55,947 nucleotides of DNA, from assembly GCA_015058955.1 (NCBI GenBank), contig SVBJ01000012.1, positions 1 through 55,947 on the forward strand, given 5' to 3'. Under the pieces are notes generated by a model. It was not told the DNA's origin. It saw nothing but the letters and a program-made list of their open reading frames with translations, and searched no databases. Below, piece after piece: positions 31,388 through 40,152 of this stretch (position 1 is the first letter of the stretch; the number at the start of each line of letters is the position of its first letter). The translations under genes were made by a program, and so were the position numbers. Source of the DNA: Erysipelotrichaceae bacterium. GTDB lineage: Bacteria > Bacillota_I > Bacilli_A > Erysipelotrichales > Erysipelotrichaceae.

Positions 31388-32188
31388 ATGTATAAGGTTT
31401 TAGCATTTGACATAGATAATACCCTGATAATGAGGGGTAAATCAACAATAGAGGAAAGTGCTCTGGCAGCTATCAGAGAATGCCACGATAAAGGATATGA
31501 AATCGTGATCAGTACCGGACGTACGATCAATGCCGTTCATCCTGACATAAAGGCCCGCATGCCGGCAAACTACTTCATCGGAGTTAACGGAGCCTGTCTG
31601 AACACAATGGACGGAAAGATCCTGAAGTGTTTCTACATGCCCCGGGAATCTGTGGAAAAGATCATCGATATTTCCCTGAAACATGATTATCCGCTGGGAT
31701 TCAAGTTTGCGGATTCCTTCCAGATATACAACCGTTATGAGGAGTTCGTTACCAGATACTGCAAGAACGGGATTACCAGGGACATGCTTAAGGATTGTTC
31801 AGATCGTGATTATCACATAAAGACTGGCATGATGCCTCTTGATGCCTTCATATACGCTGACGATAACCGGCTGCCGCAGTACTTTGACCAGTTCCCTGAT
31901 CTCAAGTTCATCAGAGCCAACAGCCGGAAGATCATCTATGAAGCTTTCAATAAACAGTCTGATAAAGGCGTCATGCTGAAGTTCCTTACGGAAAGACTTG
32001 GCTATACAATGGAACAGGTCATTGCGTTTGGAGACAGTCAGAACGACAGCGAAATGATTATGCGGGCCGGATTAGGCATCTGCATGGGCAACGGAACCCC
32101 GGAAGCCAAGGCAGTGGCGGATTATGTTACCGATGACATCGATAAGGATGGTATCCGGAAAGCCCTGAAGCACTTCGAAATCATCTAG
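31388..32188 (+). CDS. Cof-type HAD-IIB hydrolase
   Basis: The 266-residue sugar-phosphatase-like protein has DIDNTL (motif I), STGRT (motif II), a C2-type cap (about 85-180), KQSDKGVMLKFL with the motif III lysine and GDSQNDSEM (motif IV). Members dephosphorylate sugar phosphates, PLP or FMN. Only 1 nt separates it from the nitroreductase stop and there is no Shine-Dalgarno, so it depends on translational coupling. An upstream ATG at 31241 lies inside the nitroreductase gene and is unlikely. Confidence 0.9.
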   Translation: MYKVLAFDIDNTLIMRGKSTIEESALAAIRECHDKGYEIVISTGRTINAVHPDIKARMPANYFIGVNGACLNTMDGKILKCFYMPRESVEKIIDISLKHDYPLGFKFADSFQIYNRYEEFVTRYCKNGITRDMLKDCSDRDYHIKTGMMPLDAFIYADDNRLPQYFDQFPDLKFIRANSRKIIYEAFNKQSDKGVMLKFLTERLGYTMEQVIAFGDSQNDSEMIMRAGLGICMGNGTPEAKAVADYVTDDIDKDGIRKALKHFEII

Positions 32189-32199
32189 GAAGAAAAAAC

Positions 32200-32233
32200 A
32201 CCTCCGACAATTAAGTATTGAAGGAGGTTTTTT
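32200..32233 (+). terminator. Terminator hairpin that contains the next Shine-Dalgarno
   Basis: ACCTCC/GGAGGT with an inner CAAT/ATTG stem, then six T. The 3-prime arm GGAGG is also the ribosome site of the small gene whose ATG lies 8 nt further on, so forming the hairpin both ends transcription and hides the site. Confidence 0.75.
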
Positions 32234-32235
32234 AT

Positions 32236-32406
32236 ATGCGACTAACAGAAAGACAATGCCGCAGGCTGTATGGACTGGGACTTACCGGAGGATCACTGCT
32301 GCTGTATTTTGCCCTGGCGGCCATAGGTGCCGGGATACTGAAGATCCTGTGTTCAAAAAGAGGCAGAGTACAGGTTGGCGGGGTATCGATGAGCTGGGGT
32401 AATTAA
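32236..32406 (+). CDS. Small membrane protein upstream of radC (56 aa)
   Basis: The 56-residue protein has a basic N terminus (MRLTERQCRRLYG), one hydrophobic segment (about 19-43) and a C-terminal basic stretch SKRGRVQVGG. The family is not recognised. It has a full AAGGAGG site 8 nt upstream, embedded in a terminator hairpin. Its TAA shares one base with the radC ATG, and radC has no good ribosome site of its own, so coupling supports real translation. Confidence 0.6.
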   Translation: MRLTERQCRRLYGLGLTGGSLLLYFALAAIGAGILKILCSKRGRVQVGGVSMSWGN

Positions 32407-33089
32407 TGGTGGCAGTTACTGTCAAGGACATGCCTTTGCACCTTCGTCCCAGAGAAAAGGCTCTTAATCTGGGGTTTGGGGCTCTCTCGGACAGCGAACT
32501 GCTGGCACTGATAATATCAAGCGGCATTCCCGGTACCAACAGCATCTCTCTGGCCAATGACATACTTATCAGAACGGATGGGTTAGGCGGTTTAATGAAA
32601 ATGTCACTGCAGCAGATAATGGAACTGAAGGGAATAGGACTGGCCAAGGCTTCCCAGATACTGGCTTCTCTGGAACTGATAAGAAGACTGAGCTATGTTA
32701 ACATGATCAACAGTGATGTTCTCTCAGATCCCAGAATGCTGGTTACCTGGCTGCAGAAGAATTACGGTTCCCGCAATCAGGAATACTTCGTAGCTGTCTT
32801 TCTCAACAGCCGCGGGCAGGTAAAAGGGTGCAGGGAAATCTTTGTGGGAACCCGGGAGCGGGTAACGATAGAAGTAAGGGAGCTGTTCAATGAGGCATTA
32901 CGCTGCAATGCCAGCCGCATGATCATTGCCCATAATCATCCCAGTCAGATCACTGAGCCCTCCAAGGCTGACATCAATATGACTCTGACTCTTCATCAGG
33001 CCGGTGAAATAATGGGAATCAGTCTTGTTGACCATGTAATAGTCAGTTATGACCGTTATTACAGTTTCCGTGAAAACGGGCGAATATGA
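32406..33089 (+). CDS. radC: RadC family JAB-domain protein
   Basis: The 227-residue protein has the N-terminal RPREKALNLGFGALSDSELLALIISSG helix-hairpin-helix region and a C-terminal JAB/MPN metallo-domain with HNHPS and the later D of SKAD. Its historical role in DNA repair is doubtful; the biochemical activity remains unclear. It overlaps the preceding small gene by one base. Confidence 0.93.
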   Translation: MVAVTVKDMPLHLRPREKALNLGFGALSDSELLALIISSGIPGTNSISLANDILIRTDGLGGLMKMSLQQIMELKGIGLAKASQILASLELIRRLSYVNMINSDVLSDPRMLVTWLQKNYGSRNQEYFVAVFLNSRGQVKGCREIFVGTRERVTIEVRELFNEALRCNASRMIIAHNHPSQITEPSKADINMTLTLHQAGEIMGISLVDHVIVSYDRYYSFRENGRI

Positions 33090-33110
33090 GGTGTTGTGAG
33101 GTTCATTCTG

Positions 33111-33119
33111 TGCTATAAT
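33111..33119 (+). promoter_or_regulatory. Extended -10 promoter of the ZnuA-like gene
   Basis: TGC-TATAAT is an extended -10 motif located 24 nt before the start codon. No good -35 box is seen, as is common for extended -10 promoters. Confidence 0.55.
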
Positions 33120-33142
33120 TCTAAAAGGAGGCACAGACATAA

Positions 33143-34111
33143 ATGAAAAGAAAAGTTATTATCCTGATCTTAATATCTATGTTGCTTGGCATGCTTTCCG
33201 GATGTAACACCAAAAAGGCTACCATCGTTACGACGGTATATCCTGTGAAGTATATTGTAGAACAGCTGGCTGGAAACAGAGTTAAAGTAGAATGCATCAG
33301 CGATGATGAATTCATTCAGAGAGCAACCCTGAAAAGCGGTTATGACAAGATATTTGAAGACACGGCTCTGTTTTTGTACATTGGCGAACTGGAACCATAT
33401 CTCAAGATATATGAAGAACACATTCAGTCATACGATTTCAACATCATAAATCTGGCTGCGCTTTCCGCAATTGACGAGTTCAAGAGATATACTCTGTCAA
33501 CGACACCGACCGGCCAGACCGTGGTAACGGAATCAAAATACTATGAATCATCATTGTTTGACATGGTAGACACCTATAAGAAAGACCCGTTCATCTGGCT
33601 CGACCCGATTGCTGCCAGCTCCATGGCTGCTACCATCAAGGACTGGCTGCAGAACTATTATCCGGAAGAATCACTGTCCATCGAAAACAACTTCAAGAAC
33701 CTGCAGGCTCAGCTGGTCAGACTTGACTCTGAATATCAGGAGTTAAAGACCATGCCTGACAAGAAGATAGTTACCGTTGCCTGTACTTTCGGCAACTGGC
33801 AGAAGACCTATGGCATTGAAGTTTATCCGCTGGTTCTATCTGAATATGGCGTACTGCCTGATGAGGAACAACTGAACTATATTAAAGAAGAAATCAAGAA
33901 GAACAATGTCAAGTACATTGTCTGTGACGATACCTTGCCTGAAGACATGCAGGAACTCTACCGGAGTGTCCGTGATGAACTGAAACTCACGCCGCTCAAT
34001 CTTTCCAGTCTGACCAAACTGTCAGAAAAGAACGTGGAAAGCAACATGGACTACATGACCATCATGTATCAGAATCTAAAGGCTCTGACAGACGCTTTTG
34101 CAGGTGAGTAA
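33143..34111 (+). CDS. ZnuA-like substrate-binding lipoprotein lacking metal ligands
   Basis: The 322-residue lipoprotein has a signal with SGC (lipidated C21) and the cluster A-I (ZnuA/MntC) fold: IVTTVYPVKYIVEQLAGN, then FIWLDP, TVACTFGNWQKTYG and VCDDTLPEDMQ. The histidines that hold Zn2+ or Mn2+ in this family are absent: the usual NPHIWLDP reads DPFIWLDP (F150), and the SHxAFxYF position reads ACTFGNW. No permease or ATPase gene is adjacent. It may bind something else or have a non-transport job. AAAAGGAGG precedes the ATG by 9-10 nt. Confidence 0.78.
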   Translation: MKRKVIILILISMLLGMLSGCNTKKATIVTTVYPVKYIVEQLAGNRVKVECISDDEFIQRATLKSGYDKIFEDTALFLYIGELEPYLKIYEEHIQSYDFNIINLAALSAIDEFKRYTLSTTPTGQTVVTESKYYESSLFDMVDTYKKDPFIWLDPIAASSMAATIKDWLQNYYPEESLSIENNFKNLQAQLVRLDSEYQELKTMPDKKIVTVACTFGNWQKTYGIEVYPLVLSEYGVLPDEEQLNYIKEEIKKNNVKYIVCDDTLPEDMQELYRSVRDELKLTPLNLSSLTKLSEKNVESNMDYMTIMYQNLKALTDAFAGE

Positions 34112-34112
34112 T

Positions 34113-36671
34113 ATGAAAAAACTATTACTTATCGATGGCAACTCGATGCTCTTCAGAGCTTATTTTGCGACCGCTTATGGCAGACCGATGTCGACTTCCT
34201 CAGGAATACCGACAAATGCCATTTTTGGTTTTGCTTCAATGCTGCACAAGGCGCTGGAAGTAATAGCGCCTGATTTTGTTGTGGTTGCCTTTGACCATGA
34301 CAAGAAGAATTTCAGGCGGGAGATATATCCTCAATACAAGGGAACCAGGCAGAAGACACCTGACAACTTGGTGGCTCAGTTCCCAATCATCCGTGAATAT
34401 CTTGATGCGATTGACATGACGCAGTATGAACAGCATGGCATTGAGGCTGATGACATCATCGGTTCCCTGGCCAAGCAGAAGACTGATTATGATATTAACG
34501 TCTTAACTTCAGACCGTGACCTGCTGCAGATCGTTGATGACAGGATCAAGGTCTGGCTGATGGTCAAAGGCATAACTGAAATGGATCTGATGGATCCGCA
34601 GGCCATCATGGACAAATATCAGCTGAAACCTCTGCAGATAATTGACCTGAAGGGACTGGCCGGGGATACCAGTGACAATATTCCGGGCGTAACCAAGGTC
34701 GGTGACAAGACCGCTATCAAGCTGCTGAACGATTACGGTACCGTTGAAGGTGTCTATGAGCACATAGATGAGATAAAGGGCAAACTGCAGGAGAATCTGA
34801 TCAAAGATCATGAAATTGCCCTGCTTTCAAAACAGCTGGCAACCATCAAGATCGATGCCGACATCGACATTGACATTACGAAGTGTGATTATGACCTTTA
34901 TGGTGAAAATGCCATGAAGTTCTACAGCAAGTATGAGATGCGTTCCTTCCTGAAAAACGTAACGGTCGCAGAACCAGAAACAAAGAAGGAAGAACCGGCA
35001 GTCATGAAGAAAGTCAGAAAATTTGATAATGACATGCTGAGTGACGACATGGCCATGCATCTTAATAACCGGGGCATCGGCTTAAGTGACGGACGCCACA
35101 GCTATTACATCACAATTGCTGATGCCGTAAAGGATCCTGTCTTCACTGACTGGCTTAATAAAAATACCGAAAAGACCGTCCACAATGTAAAGCACTGGTA
35201 TCATGTGCTTGATCAGTATGGCCTGACGGTAAAGGGAAACATAAACGATACCATGATCCAGGCTTTCCTGGTTGACGGCAAGATCAAGAATCTGGAAGCA
35301 CTGCTTCTGAAATATCACCTGACAGTTACTGCCGGGTCTGATCAGAACAGACAGATTGCTCTGTTTGAAGAGGAAGACGGAGATGAAAGTGATTATCTCT
35401 GTCAGCTGGCAGCCAATCTGCTCAAGGTAAAGGAAACCCTGAAGAAGGAACTGGCTGTCTATGGAATGACCAGCCTGTACAGGGAAATCGAGCTTCCTCT
35501 GGCGGAAGTCCTGTTTGACATGGAAAAGACCGGTGTCAGAGTTGATGCAGGTGTTCTGGACAGGATAGCCCGGGAAACCTCGGTAAAGATCGCTGCTCTT
35601 GAGCAGGAGATTTATCAGCTGGCTAACCGTCAGTTTAACATCAATTCACCTAAGCAGCTGGCTGAAGTCATTTACGATGATCTGGCTTTGATGCGCTCTA
35701 CCAAGCGCTCAACAGATGCTTCCGTGCTAAAGAAGATTGAAGACAGACATCCGATCATTCCGGCCATTCTGGAATACCGCAAATATGCCAAACTGAACAG
35801 TACCTATGCAATAGGTCTGAAGAAATACATACAGGATGACAGCAAGATCCACACTGAATTCAATCAGTGCATTGCCGAGACCGGCAGACTGTCCAGTTCA
35901 AATCCGAATCTGCAGAATATTTCCGTCCGCAATGAAGAAGCTCAGATGATCAGAGCCGCCTTCATTCCGGAACCGGGATGCGTCTTTGTTGGTGCTGACT
36001 ATTCACAGGTTGAATTGAGAATACTGGCTCATCTGGCTGATGAAAAGGGTCTGATAGATGCCTTTAAAGCCGGCATGGACATTCATACCAGAACAGCCAT
36101 GGACGTTTTCAATGTTCCTGAAGAAGAAGTTACGCCTTTATTGAGAAGACAGGCCAAGGCCATCAACTTCGGCATTGACTACGGCATGAGTGATTTCGGT
36201 CTGGCTGAAAGACTGGAAATCCCTGTATATAAGGCCAAGGAATTCATTGAATCATATTTCCGTAAATATCCTAATGTGCGTCGCTTCATGGATCAGACCA
36301 TCGCCCAGTGCCGGGAAGACGGTTATGTCACTACAATGTTGAACAGACGCCGTGACATTCCGGAAATCAAGAGTTCCAACCATTCATTAAGAGAATTCGG
36401 CAAGAGAGCAGCGATGAATGCTCCGGTTCAGGGAAGTGCTGCTGATCTGATCAAGATTGCCATGATAAACGTATATAACCGCATCAACAGGGAAGGCCTG
36501 AAATCCAAGATGATCCTGCAGATACATGACGAACTGATACTAAATGTACCGAAGGAAGAAGAAAAGATCATCATGAAACTTGTTGAAGAAGAAATGGAAA
36601 ATGCCATGGAACTGAAGGTACCGCTGCTGGCTGAATCCGAAAGCGGTAATAACTGGCTGGAGGTCAAGTAA
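34113..36671 (+). CDS. polA: DNA polymerase I
   Basis: The 852-residue protein has a 5-prime nuclease domain (about 1-290, with DGNSMLFRAYFA and DGDxxxN-type acids), a middle domain in which the DxE proofreading residues are not conserved, and a polymerase domain with motif A VGADYSQVELRILAHL, motif B RRQAKAINFGIDYG and motif C QIHDELI. It fills gaps and removes RNA primers. The lack of proofreading is common in Firmicute PolA. The ATG at 34113 with AGGTGAG upstream is preferred over 34098, which lies within the previous gene. The stop is 2 nt before mutM-coaE. Confidence 0.96.
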   Translation: MKKLLLIDGNSMLFRAYFATAYGRPMSTSSGIPTNAIFGFASMLHKALEVIAPDFVVVAFDHDKKNFRREIYPQYKGTRQKTPDNLVAQFPIIREYLDAIDMTQYEQHGIEADDIIGSLAKQKTDYDINVLTSDRDLLQIVDDRIKVWLMVKGITEMDLMDPQAIMDKYQLKPLQIIDLKGLAGDTSDNIPGVTKVGDKTAIKLLNDYGTVEGVYEHIDEIKGKLQENLIKDHEIALLSKQLATIKIDADIDIDITKCDYDLYGENAMKFYSKYEMRSFLKNVTVAEPETKKEEPAVMKKVRKFDNDMLSDDMAMHLNNRGIGLSDGRHSYYITIADAVKDPVFTDWLNKNTEKTVHNVKHWYHVLDQYGLTVKGNINDTMIQAFLVDGKIKNLEALLLKYHLTVTAGSDQNRQIALFEEEDGDESDYLCQLAANLLKVKETLKKELAVYGMTSLYREIELPLAEVLFDMEKTGVRVDAGVLDRIARETSVKIAALEQEIYQLANRQFNINSPKQLAEVIYDDLALMRSTKRSTDASVLKKIEDRHPIIPAILEYRKYAKLNSTYAIGLKKYIQDDSKIHTEFNQCIAETGRLSSSNPNLQNISVRNEEAQMIRAAFIPEPGCVFVGADYSQVELRILAHLADEKGLIDAFKAGMDIHTRTAMDVFNVPEEEVTPLLRRQAKAINFGIDYGMSDFGLAERLEIPVYKAKEFIESYFRKYPNVRRFMDQTIAQCREDGYVTTMLNRRRDIPEIKSSNHSLREFGKRAAMNAPVQGSAADLIKIAMINVYNRINREGLKSKMILQIHDELILNVPKEEEKIIMKLVEEEMENAMELKVPLLAESESGNNWLEVK

Positions 36672-36673
36672 TC

Positions 36674-38047
36674 ATGCCTGAACTTCCGGAAGTTGAAACA
36701 GTGGTCAGAACCCTGGAACATAAGATAAACAGCAGAATTATAAAGAATGTAAACATACTGTATGAAAGAATCGTGGCTCAGCCTGATGCCATGACTTTTT
36801 CACGTTGCCTGCTTAATCAGCGCTTTGAGAAGTTTGACCGTCGCGGCAAGTTTCTGATTTTTGAACTTACCGATTATGTTCTGGTAGCTCATCTGCGCAT
36901 GGAAGGCAAGTTCTATGTATATCCTGAACACACTGAACCGGATAAACATACGCACATTGTCTTTGTCCTTGATCAGGGTGAACTGCATTATAACGATGTC
37001 AGAAAGTTCGGACGCTTCTATCTGTATGAGAAAGGTGCCCCGCTTAAGGCTCTGGAGTCTCTTGGGTATGAACCTTTTGATGAAAAGCTGAACAGTGAGT
37101 ATCTTAAGAGTTACTGCCAGCATAGAAAAACGGCAATCAAGACTCAGCTTCTTGATCAGTCCATGATAGCCGGAATAGGCAACATCTATGCCAATGAGAT
37201 ATGTTTTGACGTAAAGCTCAACCCTGAGCATCCGGCATGCTTCATATCCCGTCGGAAATGGGATGATATCATTGAAAGCACCAGGAAGATCCTGAGTGAA
37301 GCAATTGCAGCCGGGGGAACCACGATCCGTTCCTATACAAGCTCGCTTGGTGTTACCGGCATGTTCCAGCAGAACCTACACGTTCACAGCCGTGAAGGCG
37401 AACCGTGTGAATGCGGATGTGAGATAGTCAAATGTTTTGTAAACGGACGCGGTACGTATTACTGCCCGCAGTGTCAGAAGGAAAGGGCACTGCTGGTGGG
37501 CGTTACCGGAAACATTGGTTCAGGCAAATCAACAGTAAGTGAACTGATGAAAGATCTCGGTTATTCAGTAATCAGCTGTGATGAGATCAACTCTCAGCTG
37601 TGGGATCAGCCTGATATCGTTGAAGAAATAGGGAGAATAACCGGTAAGACCGATAAGAAGAAAGTCAGTGAAGTCATTTACCGTGATCCGCAGATCAAGA
37701 AGGAACTGGAAAATTATCTTCATGCAATGATCTGGGAGCATGTACAGAATTTCTATCAGGAACACATTAATGAAAAGGCAGTTATCGTTGAGGTGCCTCT
37801 GCTGTTTGAAACAGACTGGTACCGTTACTTTGACTGCAATATCCTGGTTACCTGCAGCGTGGAAACCGCAATTGACAGACTGCAGCGTACCAGAGGAATG
37901 AGCGAGGAAAACATCAGACTGGTACTGGACAATCAGATGCCGGATGGTGAAAAGAGAAAAATGGCTGACATCGTAATAGTGAACGATTCCAGTCTGGACA
38001 AGTTGAGTGAGTCCGTTGAAAAAACGATCAGCACTATTGTAAAATGA
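36674..38047 (+). CDS. MutM-CoaE fusion: formamidopyrimidine-DNA glycosylase and dephospho-CoA kinase
   Basis: One uninterrupted 457-codon frame joins two enzymes that are normally separate. Residues 1-268 are MutM: P2/E3 catalytic start PELPEVETV, K59 in RRGKF, helix-two-turn-helix IAGIGNIYANE and a zinc finger with CxC (C245, C247; usually CxxC) and C264/C267. Residues 272-457 are CoaE: P-loop GNIGSGKST (279-287), VEVPLLFET and the LQRTRGMSEE lid. MutM excises 8-oxoG; CoaE makes coenzyme A from dephospho-CoA. In Bacillus the genes are neighbours in the polA operon. An AAGGAAAGG stretch and an in-frame GTG (codon 275) at the junction could be a relic or a working internal start for CoaE. Confidence 0.93.
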   Translation: MPELPEVETVVRTLEHKINSRIIKNVNILYERIVAQPDAMTFSRCLLNQRFEKFDRRGKFLIFELTDYVLVAHLRMEGKFYVYPEHTEPDKHTHIVFVLDQGELHYNDVRKFGRFYLYEKGAPLKALESLGYEPFDEKLNSEYLKSYCQHRKTAIKTQLLDQSMIAGIGNIYANEICFDVKLNPEHPACFISRRKWDDIIESTRKILSEAIAAGGTTIRSYTSSLGVTGMFQQNLHVHSREGEPCECGCEIVKCFVNGRGTYYCPQCQKERALLVGVTGNIGSGKSTVSELMKDLGYSVISCDEINSQLWDQPDIVEEIGRITGKTDKKKVSEVIYRDPQIKKELENYLHAMIWEHVQNFYQEHINEKAVIVEVPLLFETDWYRYFDCNILVTCSVETAIDRLQRTRGMSEENIRLVLDNQMPDGEKRKMADIVIVNDSSLDKLSESVEKTISTIVK

Positions 38048-38072
38048 AGTACAGGGAAATCAGAGTAATAAC

Positions 38073-39221
38073 ATGGTATTAAAGGGAAAAAGCAAGTTCA
38101 GAGTTATCCATCCGCAAAGCTTGAATACCGATCAGCAGAAGTCTCTGGCAGAACTGTATCTGCCGTTAATGGGACAGCAGGCTTATGCGTTATATCATCT
38201 TCTCAATGCAGAAGGTTATTTTACTGATGAAATAAACACGATTTCCCGTCTTATTCTGATCCTTGATACCAACATTGACGGCATAAATGAAAGCTTTAAG
38301 ATCCTGGAACAGTTCAAGCTGATCAGGACCTTCTATAACCGCAATACTGAACTGCTGCATTTTGAGATCCAGTTCCCGATGAACGGATCTGATTTCCTGA
38401 TGCAGGCAGCCTTTGGACGCTTCTTCATCAAGAAGATGGGCAAGCTGCAGTACAGACAGACCAGCAAGCTGTTCCAGGTCAAGGAACTCAGCGAAGATGA
38501 TCTGGAGATCACCAGCAATTTTGACGTTTCCGTGCTGAAGGACTGGGACGATGAAAATGAACGGTCCTTTGAGGAACTCAGGCGGAAGCTGTACGAGACG
38601 ACTCATATTGAATTTGACATCAAGGCCTTTGTGACCGGATACAGCACGCTGCTGCTGCCTTCATCTTTAAGGACAAAGGATAATCTTAAGATGATCGCCC
38701 AGATGGGAACGGTCTACAGCATTGACATTCCAACCATGCGTAAGATTGTAGCTCAGTCTGTCAACATTGATGAGGGAACCATCGACATGGAAGCTCTGAG
38801 AAAAAGATGCATTGCCGTCCGCAGCAAGGGTGCCCAAAGCAATCCGGACGACTATGATGTGACACCGGTCCAGTATCTTTACAATCTCAAGGGTCAGCAG
38901 GAAGTTGAACCGTGGGAAAAGAAGCTGCTGGAGGAAATCAGCATGGAATATCATCTGAGCACAGAAGTGACCAACTATCTGCTCAGATACGTATATGAAA
39001 ATCATGACAAACGCATTACCAGCAATCTCACCAAGGCCGTAGCCCGGGACTGGTCAGTTCATAACGTTACAAATGTAGAACAGGCTCGGGATTACGTTAA
39101 CAGCCTGTCAAAGAAGAGCAAGAGCAGCAGGGTTCCTGACTTCACCATCAAGAAGACCCCTAAGGAAAAGGTCAGCATTGATGAGATCAGAAGCAGGATC
39201 TTCCAGGAGGATGGAGAATGA
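38073..39221 (+). CDS. dnaB: DnaB/DnaD family replication initiation and helicase-loading protein
   Basis: The 382-residue protein has a DnaB-type N-terminal winged-helix (LNTDQQKSLAELYLPLMGQQAYALYHLL) and a C-terminal DnaD/DnaB2 helical domain with YLLRYVYENHDKRITSNLTKAVARDW. In Firmicutes it works with DnaD and DnaI to load replicative helicase. The neighbouring dnaI overlap (ATGA) is conserved in many Firmicutes. No ATP-binding site is present, so it is not the DnaB helicase of proteobacteria. Confidence 0.92.
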   Translation: MVLKGKSKFRVIHPQSLNTDQQKSLAELYLPLMGQQAYALYHLLNAEGYFTDEINTISRLILILDTNIDGINESFKILEQFKLIRTFYNRNTELLHFEIQFPMNGSDFLMQAAFGRFFIKKMGKLQYRQTSKLFQVKELSEDDLEITSNFDVSVLKDWDDENERSFEELRRKLYETTHIEFDIKAFVTGYSTLLLPSSLRTKDNLKMIAQMGTVYSIDIPTMRKIVAQSVNIDEGTIDMEALRKRCIAVRSKGAQSNPDDYDVTPVQYLYNLKGQQEVEPWEKKLLEEISMEYHLSTEVTNYLLRYVYENHDKRITSNLTKAVARDWSVHNVTNVEQARDYVNSLSKKSKSSRVPDFTIKKTPKEKVSIDEIRSRIFQEDGE

Positions 39222-40144
39222 AACAGTTTGAATTTGAAATTCCGGTAGATACGGATGCCCGGATCAGGGAAGCAGCTGCTGAAGTTCTCAAGGACGTTCG
39301 CATCCAGAAAATGCTGGAAAGAAATCCTGGGCTAAGGAAGCACATTGAAGACAATCCGTATATTTTCAGAAGATGGATCGCCAATAACGAGACCTGCCGT
39401 AACTGTCCGGGATTATGGGCCTGCTGTAATATTCCGAAAGGATACATGGAAACAATAGAGATGAGCGGTTCATCCGTAAGTAACATCCTGCAGCAGTGCC
39501 GTTATCTGGCTAAAGAAGAGAGCACGGTTGCCCATAAGAAGAAATATCTGATATGCGATCTTTCTGATAAGGAACTTAAATATTCAATTGAAACCACGGA
39601 CACCAGCAAAGAAGAAAGCGATTATGTGGATGTTTTCAATCTGGTCAGCGACTGGATCATACATCAGCCCAAGCAGGGGCTTTATCTGTACGGTTCCTTT
39701 GGTACGGGCAAGACCTATCTCGCTGCCTGCATTACCAACCGGCTGGCCAAGAAGGGTACCAGAGTTGCCTTTGTCAACATCCCACAGTTTTTTACCAGAT
39801 GCCGCAACAGCATCGGAGCTGACTACAGTAATCCGGATGCCCGTGATTACGTAGATAATTCCATTGACCGTCTTAAGAGGGCGGAAGTGGTGGTCCTGGA
39901 TGACATCGGAGCGGAAAACACGACCAACTGGGTCCGTGATGACATTCTGCTGCCGGTACTGGATTATCGCTGTGCCAATGAAAAGAGAACGATTTTTACC
40001 AGCAATCTCGATCTGAGTGAGCTGGAAACCAAACTGGCGTATAACCGGAGCGGACATAAAGATGAGATAAAGGCCGGGAGAATACTTTCACGAATCAGGG
40101 CAATGGCCATACCGGTGGAAGTTCCCGGTAACGACCGCAGATAG
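39218..40144 (+). CDS. dnaI: Primosomal helicase loader DnaI
   Basis: The 308-residue protein has an N-terminal zinc-binding/helicase-interacting part with C-x2-C and CC residues (ETCRNCPGLWACC), and an AAA+ domain with Walker A GSFGTGKT, Walker B VVVLDDIG and sensor/arginine segments (TSNLDLSELE, AGRILSRI). It delivers the replicative helicase to single-stranded DNA. It overlaps dnaB by 4 nt, so the two are co-translated. Confidence 0.95.
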   Translation: MKQFEFEIPVDTDARIREAAAEVLKDVRIQKMLERNPGLRKHIEDNPYIFRRWIANNETCRNCPGLWACCNIPKGYMETIEMSGSSVSNILQQCRYLAKEESTVAHKKKYLICDLSDKELKYSIETTDTSKEESDYVDVFNLVSDWIIHQPKQGLYLYGSFGTGKTYLAACITNRLAKKGTRVAFVNIPQFFTRCRNSIGADYSNPDARDYVDNSIDRLKRAEVVVLDDIGAENTTNWVRDDILLPVLDYRCANEKRTIFTSNLDLSELETKLAYNRSGHKDEIKAGRILSRIRAMAIPVEVPGNDRR

Positions 40145-40152
40145 GAGGATCT

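Noticed and set aside
36674-38047. MutM-CoaE fusion as an assembly error
   Set aside because: Fusion needs both parts to stay in the same frame with no stop, and the linker is short and codon usage is uniform. A single-base error remains possible but the simplest reading is a true fusion.
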